A DNA stretch of 64,000 nucleotides from NCBI GenBank assembly GCA_963785155.1, contig CAWAUB010000004.1, forward strand, positions 186,001 through 250,000. Direction: 5' to 3'. The DNA comes from DASUSH01 sp963785155. Lineage in GTDB: Bacteria > Actinomycetota > Thermoleophilia > Solirubrobacterales > 70-9. The position numbers and the translations under genes were made by a program. Shown here piece after piece: positions 26,334-34,004 of this stretch; positions within the stretch are counted from its first letter, which is position 1, and each line of letters starts with the position of its first letter. Below the pieces are notes generated by a model. That model was not told the DNA's origin. It ran no database searches and was given only the letters and a program-made list of their open reading frames with translations.

Positions 26334-26748
26334 TCAGGCAGCTCGTCGATCCGTGGGCGAGCAGCTTGCCGTCCGCCTTCGCGGAGAGCTGCGCGGTCGC
26401 CGTCGCCTGCCGCCGGCCGCGATAGGCCACCTCCGCCTCGACCCTGACCCTGCCGGTATCGAGCGTGATCGGCCGTACGTACTTGGCCTCGAGGCCGAGC
26501 ATGCCGTAGGCCCCGCCCTCCGGCAGGGTCGAATGCACCGCGCAGCCGAGCGCCGAGTCGAGCAGGGTCGCGGCGTAGCCGCCGTGCACGGCGCCGGTCG
26601 CGTTGAAGAACTCCGGCCTGGGGTCGGACTCGAAGACGATCCTCCCCTCCTCCGCCTCGACCAGCTCGATCCCCATGACGTTGGCCATGGGCGGCGGGTC
26701 GAAGCGGCCGGCGAGCATGCCCTGGAAGAACTCGATTCCGGTCGTCAA
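26326..26748 (-). CDS. PaaI-family hotdog thioesterase
   Basis: 140 residues of hotdog fold with the PaaI/YdiI-type segment N-A-T-G-A-V-H-G-G-Y-A-A-T-L-L-D-S-A. It hydrolyses an acyl-CoA thioester; substrate unknown. It overlaps the small upstream gene by ATGA and converges on the GGDEF-EAL gene with eight bases of overlap. It is probably controlled by the divergent HxlR regulator through the shared operator at 26928-26942. Confidence 0.88.
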   Translation of the reverse strand: MTTGIEFFQGMLAGRFDPPPMANVMGIELVEAEEGRIVFESDPRPEFFNATGAVHGGYAATLLDSALGCAVHSTLPEGGAYGMLGLEAKYVRPITLDTGRVRVEAEVAYRGRRQATATAQLSAKADGKLLAHGSTSCLIT

Positions 26749-26873
26749 TTCGACGCCGCCGGGTAGAGCAGGTCCCCGAGGATCTCATCGAGGGTGAGCT
26801 CGATCGAGAGGTTCTCGTTGACGTAGACGACGTCCTGCCTGGTGAACTTGCTCGTGTCGGTCGTTGCTTCCAT
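26745..26873 (-). CDS. Small 42-residue protein coupled to PaaI thioesterase
   Basis: ATG 26873 has an AGGAGG ribosome-binding site six bases upstream. The protein is acidic and hydrophilic except for a C-terminal amphipathic stretch (L-S-I-E-L-T-L-D-E-I-L-G-D-L-L). It ends with a four-base overlap into the thioesterase gene, so it is a translated first gene of that operon. No family recognised; a leader or thioesterase partner are both possible. Confidence 0.65.
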   Translation of the reverse strand: MEATTDTSKFTRQDVVYVNENLSIELTLDEILGDLLYPAASN

Positions 26874-26912
26874 CTGCGGCCTCCTGACGGCCTTGGTTGC
26901 TTGACGAAACGG

Positions 26913-26957
26913 ACCGTACCAGAGCAAGTTGCATGATGCAACCTAGTGTGCGACAAT
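26913..26957. promoter_or_regulatory. Divergent promoters around a shared palindromic operator
   Basis: GTTGCAT-G-ATGCAAC (26928-26942) is a perfect 15-bp palindrome. Each half supplies a -35 box (TTGCAT) for one strand. On the plus strand TTGCAT-N17-GACAAT leads to hxlR; on the minus strand TTGCAT-N17-TACGGT leads to the small protein and thioesterase. A repressor bound here would shut both, the expected arrangement for an autoregulated HxlR protein. Confidence 0.6.
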
Positions 26958-26966
26958 CACACAGCC

Positions 26967-27443
26967 ATGCTCGCCAGGGACTACCCAGGACAGACCTGTT
27001 CGATCGCCCGCTCGCTGGAGCTGGTCGGCGAGCGCTGGACGCTGCTCGTGATCCGCGACATCTTCCGCCGCAAGCGGCGCTTCGAAGACATCCAGGAGTC
27101 GCTCGGGATCGCCCGCAACGTCCTCTCCTCCCGCCTCTCCCTGCTCATCGACGAGGGCATCGTCGAGCGCCGCCGATACCAGGAGCGGCCCGAGCGCTAC
27201 GAGTACTTCCTGACCGAGAAGGGCCTCGACCTCTGGCCGGTCCTGGTCGCGCTGATCGGCTGGGGCGACCGCCACGAGGCCGGCGCCGACGGCCCTCCCG
27301 CGGTGATCGTCCACAAGGATTGCGGCGGCCGCGTCAACGACCGCCGCATCTGCGAGCGCTGCGGTGACGAGCTCGCCGTCCGCGAGGCGCGGATGCTGGA
27401 GGGCGACGAGGCCAGCGCGTACCTGGCAGGCGCTGCGGCTTAG
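26967..27443 (+). CDS. HxlR-family transcriptional regulator
   Basis: 158 residues: a winged helix HxlR domain (C-S-I-A-R-S-L-E-L-V-G-E-R-W-T-L-L-V-I-R-D) followed by a C-terminal zinc-ribbon-like tail with C-G-G-R and C-E-R-C. ATG 26967 is preferred over GTG 26946 because the predicted transcript starts near 26964, making it nearly leaderless. It is divergent from the thioesterase operon and likely represses it and itself. Confidence 0.9.
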   Translation: MLARDYPGQTCSIARSLELVGERWTLLVIRDIFRRKRRFEDIQESLGIARNVLSSRLSLLIDEGIVERRRYQERPERYEYFLTEKGLDLWPVLVALIGWGDRHEAGADGPPAVIVHKDCGGRVNDRRICERCGDELAVREARMLEGDEASAYLAGAAA

Positions 27444-27462
27444 GGACGGGAGCGCGGCGTCC

Positions 27463-27624
27463 GCGGCGCGAGGCCCCGAGGTCGCGGGCATGTGGGGAGC
27501 GAATCGTGGGGCTGCGTGCGTTTCGGCGTGTTCGGCGGGTTTTGGGTCGTGGTTGACCCGAAACCCGCCGCAACGCCCCTCATCCCTTCCCCTTAATGCC
27601 CGCGACCTCGGCGCCTCGCGCCGC
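27463..27624. repeat. 162-bp foldback (MITE-like) structure
   Basis: The outer arms, 27463-27491 and 27596-27624, are 29-base inverted repeats with one mismatch. Inside them the pairing continues imperfectly, and the centre is a second hairpin (27534-27548 with 27555-27569, 15 positions, one mismatch, six-base loop). Nearly the whole 238-bp gap between hxlR and the acyl-CoA dehydrogenase gene folds into one long hairpin. No ORF is convincing inside it. A MITE-like relic, an elaborate terminator or a structured RNA are possible. Confidence 0.7.
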
Positions 27625-27681
27625 GCCGGGCGCGGTTTCGTCCCTCGCCCATCCCACCACCCGCACTAGGCTCCCGCCCCA

Positions 27682-28818
27682 ATGGACTTCGACCTCACCG
27701 ACGAGCAGCGGCTGCTGCGCGACACCGTCCGCGACTTCGCCCGTGGCGAGGTCGCCCCGGTCGCCGAGGAGCTCGACCGGACGAAGAGCTTTCCCTACGA
27801 GCTCGTCGGCAAGCTCGGCGAGCTCGGGTTGATGGGGATCCCGTTTCCCGAGGAGTACGGCGGCGGCGGCGCAGACACGCTCTCCTACGTGCTTGCCGTC
27901 GAGGAGCTGGCGCGGATCGACTCGTCGGTCGCGATCACCATGGCGGCCCACACCTCGCTGGGAACGATGCCGATCCACCTCTGGGGCACGGCGGAGCAGA
28001 AGGAGGAGTGGCTGCCGCAGCTCTGCCGCGGCGAGAAGCTCGCCGCCTTCGGGCTGACCGAGCCGGAGGCCGGCTCCGATGCCGGCAACACGCGGACGAA
28101 GGCGAGCCTCGGCGACGGCGAGTGGACGATCGACGGCGCGAAGCAGTTCATCACCAACGCCGGCACCGACATCTCGGGCTGCGTGACGATCACCGCGCGC
28201 ACGAACGGAGACGGCGAGATCTCGAACCTCATCGTCCCGAACGGCACCCCCGGCTACGAAGCGGGCGAGCCCTACCGGAAGATGGGCTGGAACGCGTCCG
28301 ACACGCGGCCGCTCAGCTTCGACGGCGCCCGGGTGCCCGAGGAGAACCTGCTCGGCCGCCGCGGCGACGGCTTCAAGCAGTTCCTGCAGATCCTCGACGG
28401 CGGCCGGATCGGCGTCGCGGCGATGGGCGTCGGCCTTGCCCAGGGAGCGCTCGACGAGGCGATCTCCTACGCGAAGGAACGCCGCGCCTTCGGCCAGCCG
28501 ATCTCCAAGTTCCAGGCGATCCAGGGGAAGATCGCCGACATCTCGACCGAGCTCGAGGCGGCGCGGCTGCTCACCTACAAGTCCGCGATCGAGAAGGACC
28601 GCGGCGAGGCCTTCACGCTCACGGCGGCCCAGGCGAAGCTGAAGACGGGGCGGCTCGCGGTGCGGGCGAGCGAGGAGGCCGTCCAGATCCACGGCGGTTA
28701 CGGCTACATCGAGGAGTACCCCGTCTGCCGCTTCTACCGCGACGCGAAGATCCTCACCATCGGCGAGGGCACCGATGAGATTCAGCAGATGGTGATCGCC
28801 CGCCAGCTCGGCTGCTGA
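27682..28818 (+). CDS. Acyl-CoA dehydrogenase
   Basis: 378 residues, full length for the family. The FAD/substrate segment G-L-T-E-P-E-A-G-S-D-A-G and the C-terminal catalytic glutamate region I-G-E-G-T-D-E-I-Q are present, with the G-G-Y-G-Y helix before it. It oxidises short or branched acyl-CoA with electrons passed to ETF; chain length is not predictable from motifs. It stands alone on the plus strand after the foldback region. Confidence 0.92.
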   Translation: MDFDLTDEQRLLRDTVRDFARGEVAPVAEELDRTKSFPYELVGKLGELGLMGIPFPEEYGGGGADTLSYVLAVEELARIDSSVAITMAAHTSLGTMPIHLWGTAEQKEEWLPQLCRGEKLAAFGLTEPEAGSDAGNTRTKASLGDGEWTIDGAKQFITNAGTDISGCVTITARTNGDGEISNLIVPNGTPGYEAGEPYRKMGWNASDTRPLSFDGARVPEENLLGRRGDGFKQFLQILDGGRIGVAAMGVGLAQGALDEAISYAKERRAFGQPISKFQAIQGKIADISTELEAARLLTYKSAIEKDRGEAFTLTAAQAKLKTGRLAVRASEEAVQIHGGYGYIEEYPVCRFYRDAKILTIGEGTDEIQQMVIARQLGC

Positions 28819-28862
28819 GCATCTGAATCCCCCAATTTGCGCCCTGTTCACATCGGAGGGAT

Positions 28863-28890
28863 TTTGACCGACCGATCGCGGCCGTATATT
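28863..28890 (+). promoter_or_regulatory. Sigma-70-type promoter for 65-residue protein
   Basis: TTTGAC, 16 bases, TATATT, about 30 bases upstream of the small gene at 28927. The -10 is unusually A/T-rich for this genome, so expression may be strong. Confidence 0.5.
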
Positions 28891-28926
28891 CGCGCGCGCA
28901 GGTCAATCGAACCGGGGAGAGACCGC

Positions 28927-29124
28927 ATGGATACGGGAAGTGCGCCGCGCCGCAGGACCGCGATGGCTCGTGGCCTCGACGCCGCTTTTGCCGGATGCGA
29001 CCGCTGGGATCAGGCACCGCCGCGCAAGCGTCGGATCGAGCCGCCGCCCCCGCCGGGGCTGGCCGGGCCGATCGCGCTGGCGCAGACCGAGCACATGCTC
29101 GGCCAGACGCGCCCACACATCTAG
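28927..29124 (+). CDS. Small 65-residue protein of unknown function
   Basis: The ATG at 28927 has GGGGAGAGA upstream and a good promoter at 28863-28890. The protein is basic and proline-rich in the middle (R-I-E-P-P-P-P-P-G-L-A-G-P-I-A-L) and ends T-R-P-H-I. There is no signal peptide or membrane helix and no family was recognised. Good expression signals argue it is real. Confidence 0.55.
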   Translation: MDTGSAPRRRTAMARGLDAAFAGCDRWDQAPPRKRRIEPPPPPGLAGPIALAQTEHMLGQTRPHI

Positions 29125-29161
29125 GAACGGGATCTGATCGTCCAGCTGCCGTCGCGCGCCG

Positions 29162-29587
29162 TCAGGCGGGCGGCTGCGCGGGCTGGGCCGTGACCGAGCC
29201 CTCGGGCCGGCCGGCGATCTCGGCGCCGCGGCCGGCGTCCTCGCCGATCCCGTAGAAGGCGCAGAGCTCCAGCTCGCGCTCGCGGGTGAGTGGCTGACCC
29301 GCGTCGACGCGCGGCGCCTGGCGGACCATCTCGCGGTCATAGGGCGCCCACACGCGGCCGACGCCGCCGACGGCATGCGTGAACGGCAGGGCCGAGTGGT
29401 GGCCGAAACGGCCCATGCGGATCAGCAGCCACTTCGGGTCGCCGCTCTCCGCGTCCACGAACACTCCCTCGACGCGACCGACGACGCCGCCGCCCATCTC
29501 GTCGAGCTTCGCGCCGGCCCAGCCGAGCGCCTCGTCGGTGCCGGGAAGCTCCGCGTCTGTCTGATTTTCGTCAACCACCGGTGTCAC
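29162..29587 (-). CDS. PRC-barrel-like domain protein
   Basis: 141 residues starting at a GTG. The central part (G-R-V-E-G-V-F-V-D-A-E-S-G-D-P-K-W-L-L-I) is typical of PRC-barrel beta domains, followed by a V-R-Q-A-P-R-V-D segment. Such stand-alone domains are common in actinobacteria and of unclear function. It overlaps the MeaB gene stop by 17 bases, so the two are probably co-transcribed. Confidence 0.7.
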   Translation of the reverse strand: MTPVVDENQTDAELPGTDEALGWAGAKLDEMGGGVVGRVEGVFVDAESGDPKWLLIRMGRFGHHSALPFTHAVGGVGRVWAPYDREMVRQAPRVDAGQPLTRERELELCAFYGIGEDAGRGAEIAGRPEGSVTAQPAQPPA

Positions 29588-30527
29588 GTTCTAGCAACTC
29601 CCTCGCCGCTGTAGCCGGATCGATCTCGCGGCGGACGACGCGCTCGAGCATCTCCCCCACCTCCGGGTCGTCGCTGGCGCGCGCCTCGAGATCGCGCTTG
29701 AGTTTCGCCGCCGCCAGGCCGATTACCTCCGCCCGCAGGTTGCGTGCGCGGCGCTTCTCGAGCGTGCCCTCCGCGGTGATGTGCTCGCGGTGGGCGTCGA
29801 TCTGCTCGAGGAGCTCGGCGACGCCCTCGCCGCGCGTCGCCTCGGTCTTGACCACCGGCACTTGCCAGGTGACCTCGGGGCCGAGGGCCAGCACGTTCTT
29901 CACCTCGCGCATCATCGTCTCGGTCAGCGGGTGGTCGGACTTGTTGACAACGATCACGTCAGGGATCTCCATCACGCCCGCCTTCAGCGCCTGGATCGAG
30001 TCGCCCGATCCGGGCATCAGGGCGAGGACGATCGTGTCGGCGTGGTCGACGATGTCGATCTCCGCCTGACCGACGCCGACCGTCTCGAGCAGGACGTCGT
30101 CCTTGCCGGAGGCGTCCATCAGCAGCGCCGCCTGAAGCGCTGCCTCGGAGAGCCCGCCGAGGGCGCCGCGAGAGGCCATCGAACGGATGAAGACGCCGGA
30201 GTCGAGGAAGTGGTCCGAAAGGCGGATCCGGTCGCCGAGCAGGGCACCGCGGGTGAACGGGCTCGAGGGGTCGATCGAAAGCACGCCGACATCGCGATCG
30301 GCCTTGCGCAGCTCGCCCGTGAGGGCGCCGATCAGGGTGCTCTTGCCGACGCCCGGCGGCCCGGTGATGCCGACGATGCGCGCGTCGCCCGTGCGCGGGA
30401 AGACCTCGCGGACCAGCTCCCAGCCCGCGGGGTCGCCGTTCTCGATCAGGGTGATCGCCCGTGCGAGCGCCCGCTTGTCGCCGGCGACGAGCCGCTCGGC
30501 GAGGGGTGCATCCTTGGTCGCGGCCAT
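29571..30527 (-). CDS. meaB: MeaB/ArgK-type GTPase, chaperone of B12 mutases
   Basis: 318 residues of the G3E GTPase family. The P-loop is G-P-P-G-V-G-K-S, with S-I-D-P-S-S-P-F-T-G/R-type switch, E-T-V-G-V-G-Q and N-K-S-D. MeaB proteins load and protect adenosylcobalamin-dependent acyl-CoA mutases. In this genome the likely client is the IcmA-like/B12 subunit pair, although the genes are 13 kb apart. ATG 30527 is chosen; upstream in-frame methionines lie in the divergent acyltransferase promoter region. Confidence 0.92.
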   Translation of the reverse strand: MAATKDAPLAERLVAGDKRALARAITLIENGDPAGWELVREVFPRTGDARIVGITGPPGVGKSTLIGALTGELRKADRDVGVLSIDPSSPFTRGALLGDRIRLSDHFLDSGVFIRSMASRGALGGLSEAALQAALLMDASGKDDVLLETVGVGQAEIDIVDHADTIVLALMPGSGDSIQALKAGVMEIPDVIVVNKSDHPLTETMMREVKNVLALGPEVTWQVPVVKTEATRGEGVAELLEQIDAHREHITAEGTLEKRRARNLRAEVIGLAAAKLKRDLEARASDDPEVGEMLERVVRREIDPATAARELLERDTGG

Positions 30528-30573
30528 CGGTTGGCGCAGTCTAGGGCGGCCGCGTGGCTCTAGATTGGCGCCC

Positions 30574-31308
30574 GTGGGACCCATCCGCTTCCTCACATTC
30601 GCGCGCCGCAACGGCATGCTCAACGCCAAGTACGCGCGCCTGTACTGGCGCTATCTGTGGCGCCGTTACCTGACCGCTTCGGGCTGGCGAATGGAGACCT
30701 CGGGGCCCGTCTTCTTCGGCCGCAACCTGCAGATCCAGATCGCGCGTGGCGCGAAGTTGCGCCTGGGGCCCTTCGTCTGGGTCGGCGACGGGACGAAGAT
30801 CCGCTGCCACGAGGGCGAGGTGGTCGTGGGCGCGAAGACGGTGCTCGGCCAGGAGTGCACGATCTCCGCCTACCGGCACGTGCGGATCGGCGAGCAGTGC
30901 GTCGTCGCCGACCGCGCCATGTTCATCGACTTCGACCACGGCATCGTCGAGGTCGACCGGCCGATCCGCCTGCAGGGGATCTACATGCGCGAGGTCGACG
31001 TCGGCTCGAACGTCTGGATCGGCTACGGCGCGTGCGTCCTGCGCGGCTCCAAGGTCGGCGACAACTCGGTCCTCGGCACCTACAGCGTGGTCACGCGTGA
31101 CGTGCCCGCGAACGCCGTCGTGGGCGGCGTGCCGGCGAGGGTGATCAGGATGCGCGAGACGCCGCGCGAGCTCACCTGGCCCGACCCGGTCGACCCCCAC
31201 CCCGCTCCGATCCCACCGCCCGCTCCGGACGCGGAGGGCGCGGCGGACCCGGCACGTCCCGCCGGGCCGGGGCAGCGGGAGCGCGGCGAGCACTACCAGC
31301 GCCGCTGA
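30574..31308 (+). CDS. Left-handed beta-helix acyltransferase
   Basis: 244 residues starting at a GTG (30574). Hexapeptide repeats run through residues about 50-195 (G-V-G-A-K-T-V-L-G, V-W-I-G-Y-G-A-C-V-L, A-V-V-G-G-V-P-A-R-V), the maltose/galactoside O-acetyltransferase fold. A proline-rich tail follows. It is next to GT4, GH57 and two methyltransferase genes, matching the acyltransferase of the mycobacterial methylglucose lipopolysaccharide locus. The tail includes a segment that might be a decayed repeat element (31219-31250). Confidence 0.85.
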   Translation: MGPIRFLTFARRNGMLNAKYARLYWRYLWRRYLTASGWRMETSGPVFFGRNLQIQIARGAKLRLGPFVWVGDGTKIRCHEGEVVVGAKTVLGQECTISAYRHVRIGEQCVVADRAMFIDFDHGIVEVDRPIRLQGIYMREVDVGSNVWIGYGACVLRGSKVGDNSVLGTYSVVTRDVPANAVVGGVPARVIRMRETPRELTWPDPVDPHPAPIPPPAPDAEGAADPARPAGPGQRERGEHYQRR

Positions 31309-31310
31309 GA

Positions 31311-31339
31311 AACCTAAAGGGGTCTGACCCCTTTAGGTT
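31311..31339. terminator. REP-like hairpin between convergent genes
   Basis: AACCTAAAGGGGT and its complement, 13 bp perfect, with a CTG loop. It lies between the acyltransferase and GT4 stops and contains the GT4 stop codon. The compact GGGGT-CTG-ACCCC core resembles hairpins found repeatedly in many genomes; here it can act as a bidirectional terminator. Confidence 0.65.
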
Positions 31340-32529
31340 CGCGCTGAGGTCTCCCCGACCAGTTCCTCGTAGATCGCCGCGGTTCGCTCGGCGACGTCGT
31401 CCCAGTCGAAGCGGAGGACGTGCTCGTGGGCCTCGGCGACCAGGCGCTCGCGCAGCTGCTCGTCGCCGAGGACGCGCTCGGCGACCTCGGCGATCGCCTC
31501 GGGGTCCTGGGCAGGGAAGCGCAGGCCGGCCTCGTCGTGCGGGACGACCTCGCGCAGGCCGCCGGTGTCGGCGGCGATGCAGGCGCAGCCGGAGGCCATC
31601 GCCTCGAGCGCGACCAGGCCGAACGGCTCATACAGCGACGGGATGATCGTCAGGTCCGCGATCCGGTAGAGCGAGTGCAGGACGTCGTCGCCGATCCAGC
31701 CGAGGAAGGTGCCGTGCTCCATCAGGCCGAGGTCCTCCGCCTGGGTCCGCAACTCGGTCTCGTGCGTGCCCGAGCCGGCGACGAGGAAGCGCGTGCCCGG
31801 CATTCGGGAGACCATCTCGGGGATCGCCTCGAGCGCGTCCTGGAAGCCCTTCTCGTAGACCAGCCTGCCGATCAGCAGGACGAGCTTCTCGTCCGGGGCG
31901 GCGAACTCGCGCCGCAGCGAGGCGAGCGCGTCGGGATCCTGGGCCGCGAGGTCGTCGGGATCGATCCCGTTCCAGATCACCTCGACACGTCGCTCGTCGA
32001 CGCCGAAGATGTCGGCGATCTGCTCGCGCATGTAGTACGAGCAGACGACGACGCGGTCGGAGCGGTTCGAGATCCATCGCTCGACCCCGTGGATGTAGGA
32101 CTGCGGGTGCTTGTCGACCCAGCCCTGGTGGCGCCCGTGCTCGGTCGCGTGGATCGTCGTCACGAGGGGGGCGCGGAAGCGGCGTGCCAGATGGTCACAG
32201 GCGGCCGCGACCAGCCAGTCGTGGCCGTGGACGAGATCGAACTCGATGCGGTCGCCGAGCTCGACGCCGGCGGCGAGCATGTCGGAGTTCATCCGCTCGA
32301 CCCAGGCGACGAACTCGCTCAGGTCGCGCGGCCTGGTCGGCTCGAGGACCCGGTGGACCTCCACCCCGCCGACGGTCTCCTCGCGCGGCGACTCCTCGCC
32401 GCCGCGGGTAAGCACATGGACCTCCACCCCCTCGCGGACGAGCCCCTCGGAGAGCTTGCGCACGTGGCGCGCGAGGCCGCCCTCGATCAGAGGCGGGTAC
32501 TCCCAGGAGAGGATCAGGACGCGTGTCAT
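31333..32529 (-). CDS. GT4 glycosyltransferase (glycogen/alpha-glucan type)
   Basis: 398 residues of GT-B fold. The N-terminus reads L-I-L-S-W-E-Y-P-P-L-I-E-G-G-L, with H-G-H-D-W in the acceptor domain and the nucleotide-sugar site P-S-L-Y-E-P-F-G-L-V-A-L-E-A in the C-terminal domain, plus an internal R-L-V-Y-E-K-G. It resembles mycobacterial Rv3032-type alpha-1,4-glucosyltransferases. It lies 17 bases downstream of the GH57 gene. Confidence 0.9.
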   Translation of the reverse strand: MTRVLILSWEYPPLIEGGLARHVRKLSEGLVREGVEVHVLTRGGEESPREETVGGVEVHRVLEPTRPRDLSEFVAWVERMNSDMLAAGVELGDRIEFDLVHGHDWLVAAACDHLARRFRAPLVTTIHATEHGRHQGWVDKHPQSYIHGVERWISNRSDRVVVCSYYMREQIADIFGVDERRVEVIWNGIDPDDLAAQDPDALASLRREFAAPDEKLVLLIGRLVYEKGFQDALEAIPEMVSRMPGTRFLVAGSGTHETELRTQAEDLGLMEHGTFLGWIGDDVLHSLYRIADLTIIPSLYEPFGLVALEAMASGCACIAADTGGLREVVPHDEAGLRFPAQDPEAIAEVAERVLGDEQLRERLVAEAHEHVLRFDWDDVAERTAAIYEELVGETSART

Positions 32530-32546
32530 CGCGGCGGTCAGTCGGT

Positions 32547-34004
32547 CTAGGGCTCGCGGAGTGGGGCGAGGCTCATGTCGGGTGCGAGATTGCGCACCCG
32601 CGGATCGGGCGAGCCGCCTGAGTCTATGGCCTCGAGCATCGCGCGCGAGTGGAAAACCGCCCGCTCGTACGCGTAGTCACCTGCCTGACGACGCTGGTCG
32701 AGGAAGGCCCAATCGCTCGATTGAACCGCGAGCAGTTCGCGCGCGGCGCGCGCGGCGGAGGCCTCGGCGATGCCGTTCGATTCGAGCGCGCGCAGCAGGC
32801 GCAGCTCCAGGCGGCGAGCGGCCCAGGTCAGGTCGGCGACCGCCGGCGAGTCCCAGGTCGAGAGGTCCTTGCTCTCGCCCCAGCTCGATCGCGCGAGCGG
32901 CCGGGGCTCGGCCTCGTGGTCGGCGAGCGCCTGCTCGAGGTGGACGAGGCGGATGCCGTGGTCCGGGCAGAGCTCGAGCACCCGCTCGAGCCAGACCGGC
33001 CCCTCCGACCACCAGTGCCCGAGCAGCTCGGTGTCGATCGCGAAGACGAGGAGCCCGTCCGCGCCCCTTTCGGTACGGTGCCCGCGCAGGCGCTCGGCGA
33101 CGGCTGCAACGAACTCGGCCGCCTGCTCCCGCGCGCGCTCGGCGGCCGCCTCCGGCCGGTAGGGCTCGCCGTCGATCGACCAGAGGCGGATCCCCATCAT
33201 CGACTTGCGGTGGAACTCGGCGTAGCCGGGGTCGGAGGGATAACCGGAGAGGGACCAGACCCGTTCGATCGTCGGCCAGTCGATCGGGAACGCGACCGGG
33301 CCCGCCTCGCTCGCGATCGGCGCCAGGGCGGCGGCCTCCGGCTCGTAACGGCTCTGGTCGGTGCAGAAGAAGCCGATCCCGGCGTCCGCGAGCACCGCGT
33401 CCAGCCCCGGTTCGTAGGCGCACTCGGGCAGCCAGAAGCCGTTGCTCGTGCCAAAGCGGCGCCGGTGGGAACGCAGGCCCGCGTCGATCTGAAAGCGCCG
33501 CCCGGCGGTCGTCGCCAGGAGCGGCAGGACCGCGTGCGTCGCGGTGGAGGGAAGCAGAGCCAGGTTGCGCTCACGAGCGGCGTTGGCGAACGCGTCGATC
33601 ATGTCGCCGCCGAGCGACGCGAGAACCTCGAGCCCGCGCCGGTATCCGTCCGCCTCGGCCCGCGCCGCGTCGCGGGCGGCCGGCTCGGCGAGCTCCGCCT
33701 CCTGCTCGGCGGCCCCGAGGCGGTGGTTGCGGATGAAGGCGGCGAGCCGCGCCTCAACCCCAGGCGCCTCGAGCTGGTCGGCGAGGACCGGGGTGACGGT
33801 GAAGGTCAGGTCGTGCGCGATCCCCAGGAGCGGCAGGTAGGAGCGGGCGACCGCGTCGAACAGCCACTCCTCGCCGAACGGGTAGGTCCCGAAGCCCTCG
33901 ACGTAGGGCATGTGGGAGTGGAGGACGATCGCAAGAGAACCAACGCTTGCCGCGTCCTCCGCTCCGCGTCCGGGCGCGGCAAGGTTCGCGGTGGGACTAG
34001 GCAT
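32547..34004 (-). CDS. GH57 family 1,4-alpha-glucan branching enzyme
   Basis: 485 residues. The GH57 start motif I-V-L-H-S-H-M-P-Y lies at about residue 27. The nucleophile glutamate is in F-W-L-P-E-C-A-Y and the acid/base aspartate in F-A-I-D-T-E-L-L-G-H-W-W. A C-terminal helical DUF1957 region follows. It branches alpha-1,4-glucans. Residues 8-20, before the catalytic domain, are encoded by a copy of the 38-bp hairpin element (A-A-P-G-R-G-A-E-D-A-A). ATG 34004 overlaps the upstream methyltransferase stop. Confidence 0.9.
   Translation of the reverse strand: MPSPTANLAAPGRGAEDAASVGSLAIVLHSHMPYVEGFGTYPFGEEWLFDAVARSYLPLLGIAHDLTFTVTPVLADQLEAPGVEARLAAFIRNHRLGAAEQEAELAEPAARDAARAEADGYRRGLEVLASLGGDMIDAFANAARERNLALLPSTATHAVLPLLATTAGRRFQIDAGLRSHRRRFGTSNGFWLPECAYEPGLDAVLADAGIGFFCTDQSRYEPEAAALAPIASEAGPVAFPIDWPTIERVWSLSGYPSDPGYAEFHRKSMMGIRLWSIDGEPYRPEAAAERAREQAAEFVAAVAERLRGHRTERGADGLLVFAIDTELLGHWWSEGPVWLERVLELCPDHGIRLVHLEQALADHEAEPRPLARSSWGESKDLSTWDSPAVADLTWAARRLELRLLRALESNGIAEASAARAARELLAVQSSDWAFLDQRRQAGDYAYERAVFHSRAMLEAIDSGGSPDPRVRNLAPDMSLAPLREP
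33946..33983. repeat. 38-bp variable-stem hairpin element, copy B (inside GH57 gene)
   Basis: Stem CTTGCCGCG pairs perfectly with CGCGGCAAG across the loop TCCTCCGCTCCGCGTCCGGG, which differs from copies A and C by one base in its central triloop. On the coding (minus) strand it contributes an A-P-G-R-G-A-E-D-A segment to the N-terminus of the GH57 enzyme. Confidence 0.8.

Noticed and set aside
31219..31250. Possible degenerate fourth copy of the 38-bp hairpin element in the acyltransferase tail
   Set aside because: It has CCGGACGCGGAGG and roughly complementary flanks, but about six bases of the core are missing and the stem is imperfect; in 70 percent GC DNA this may be chance.
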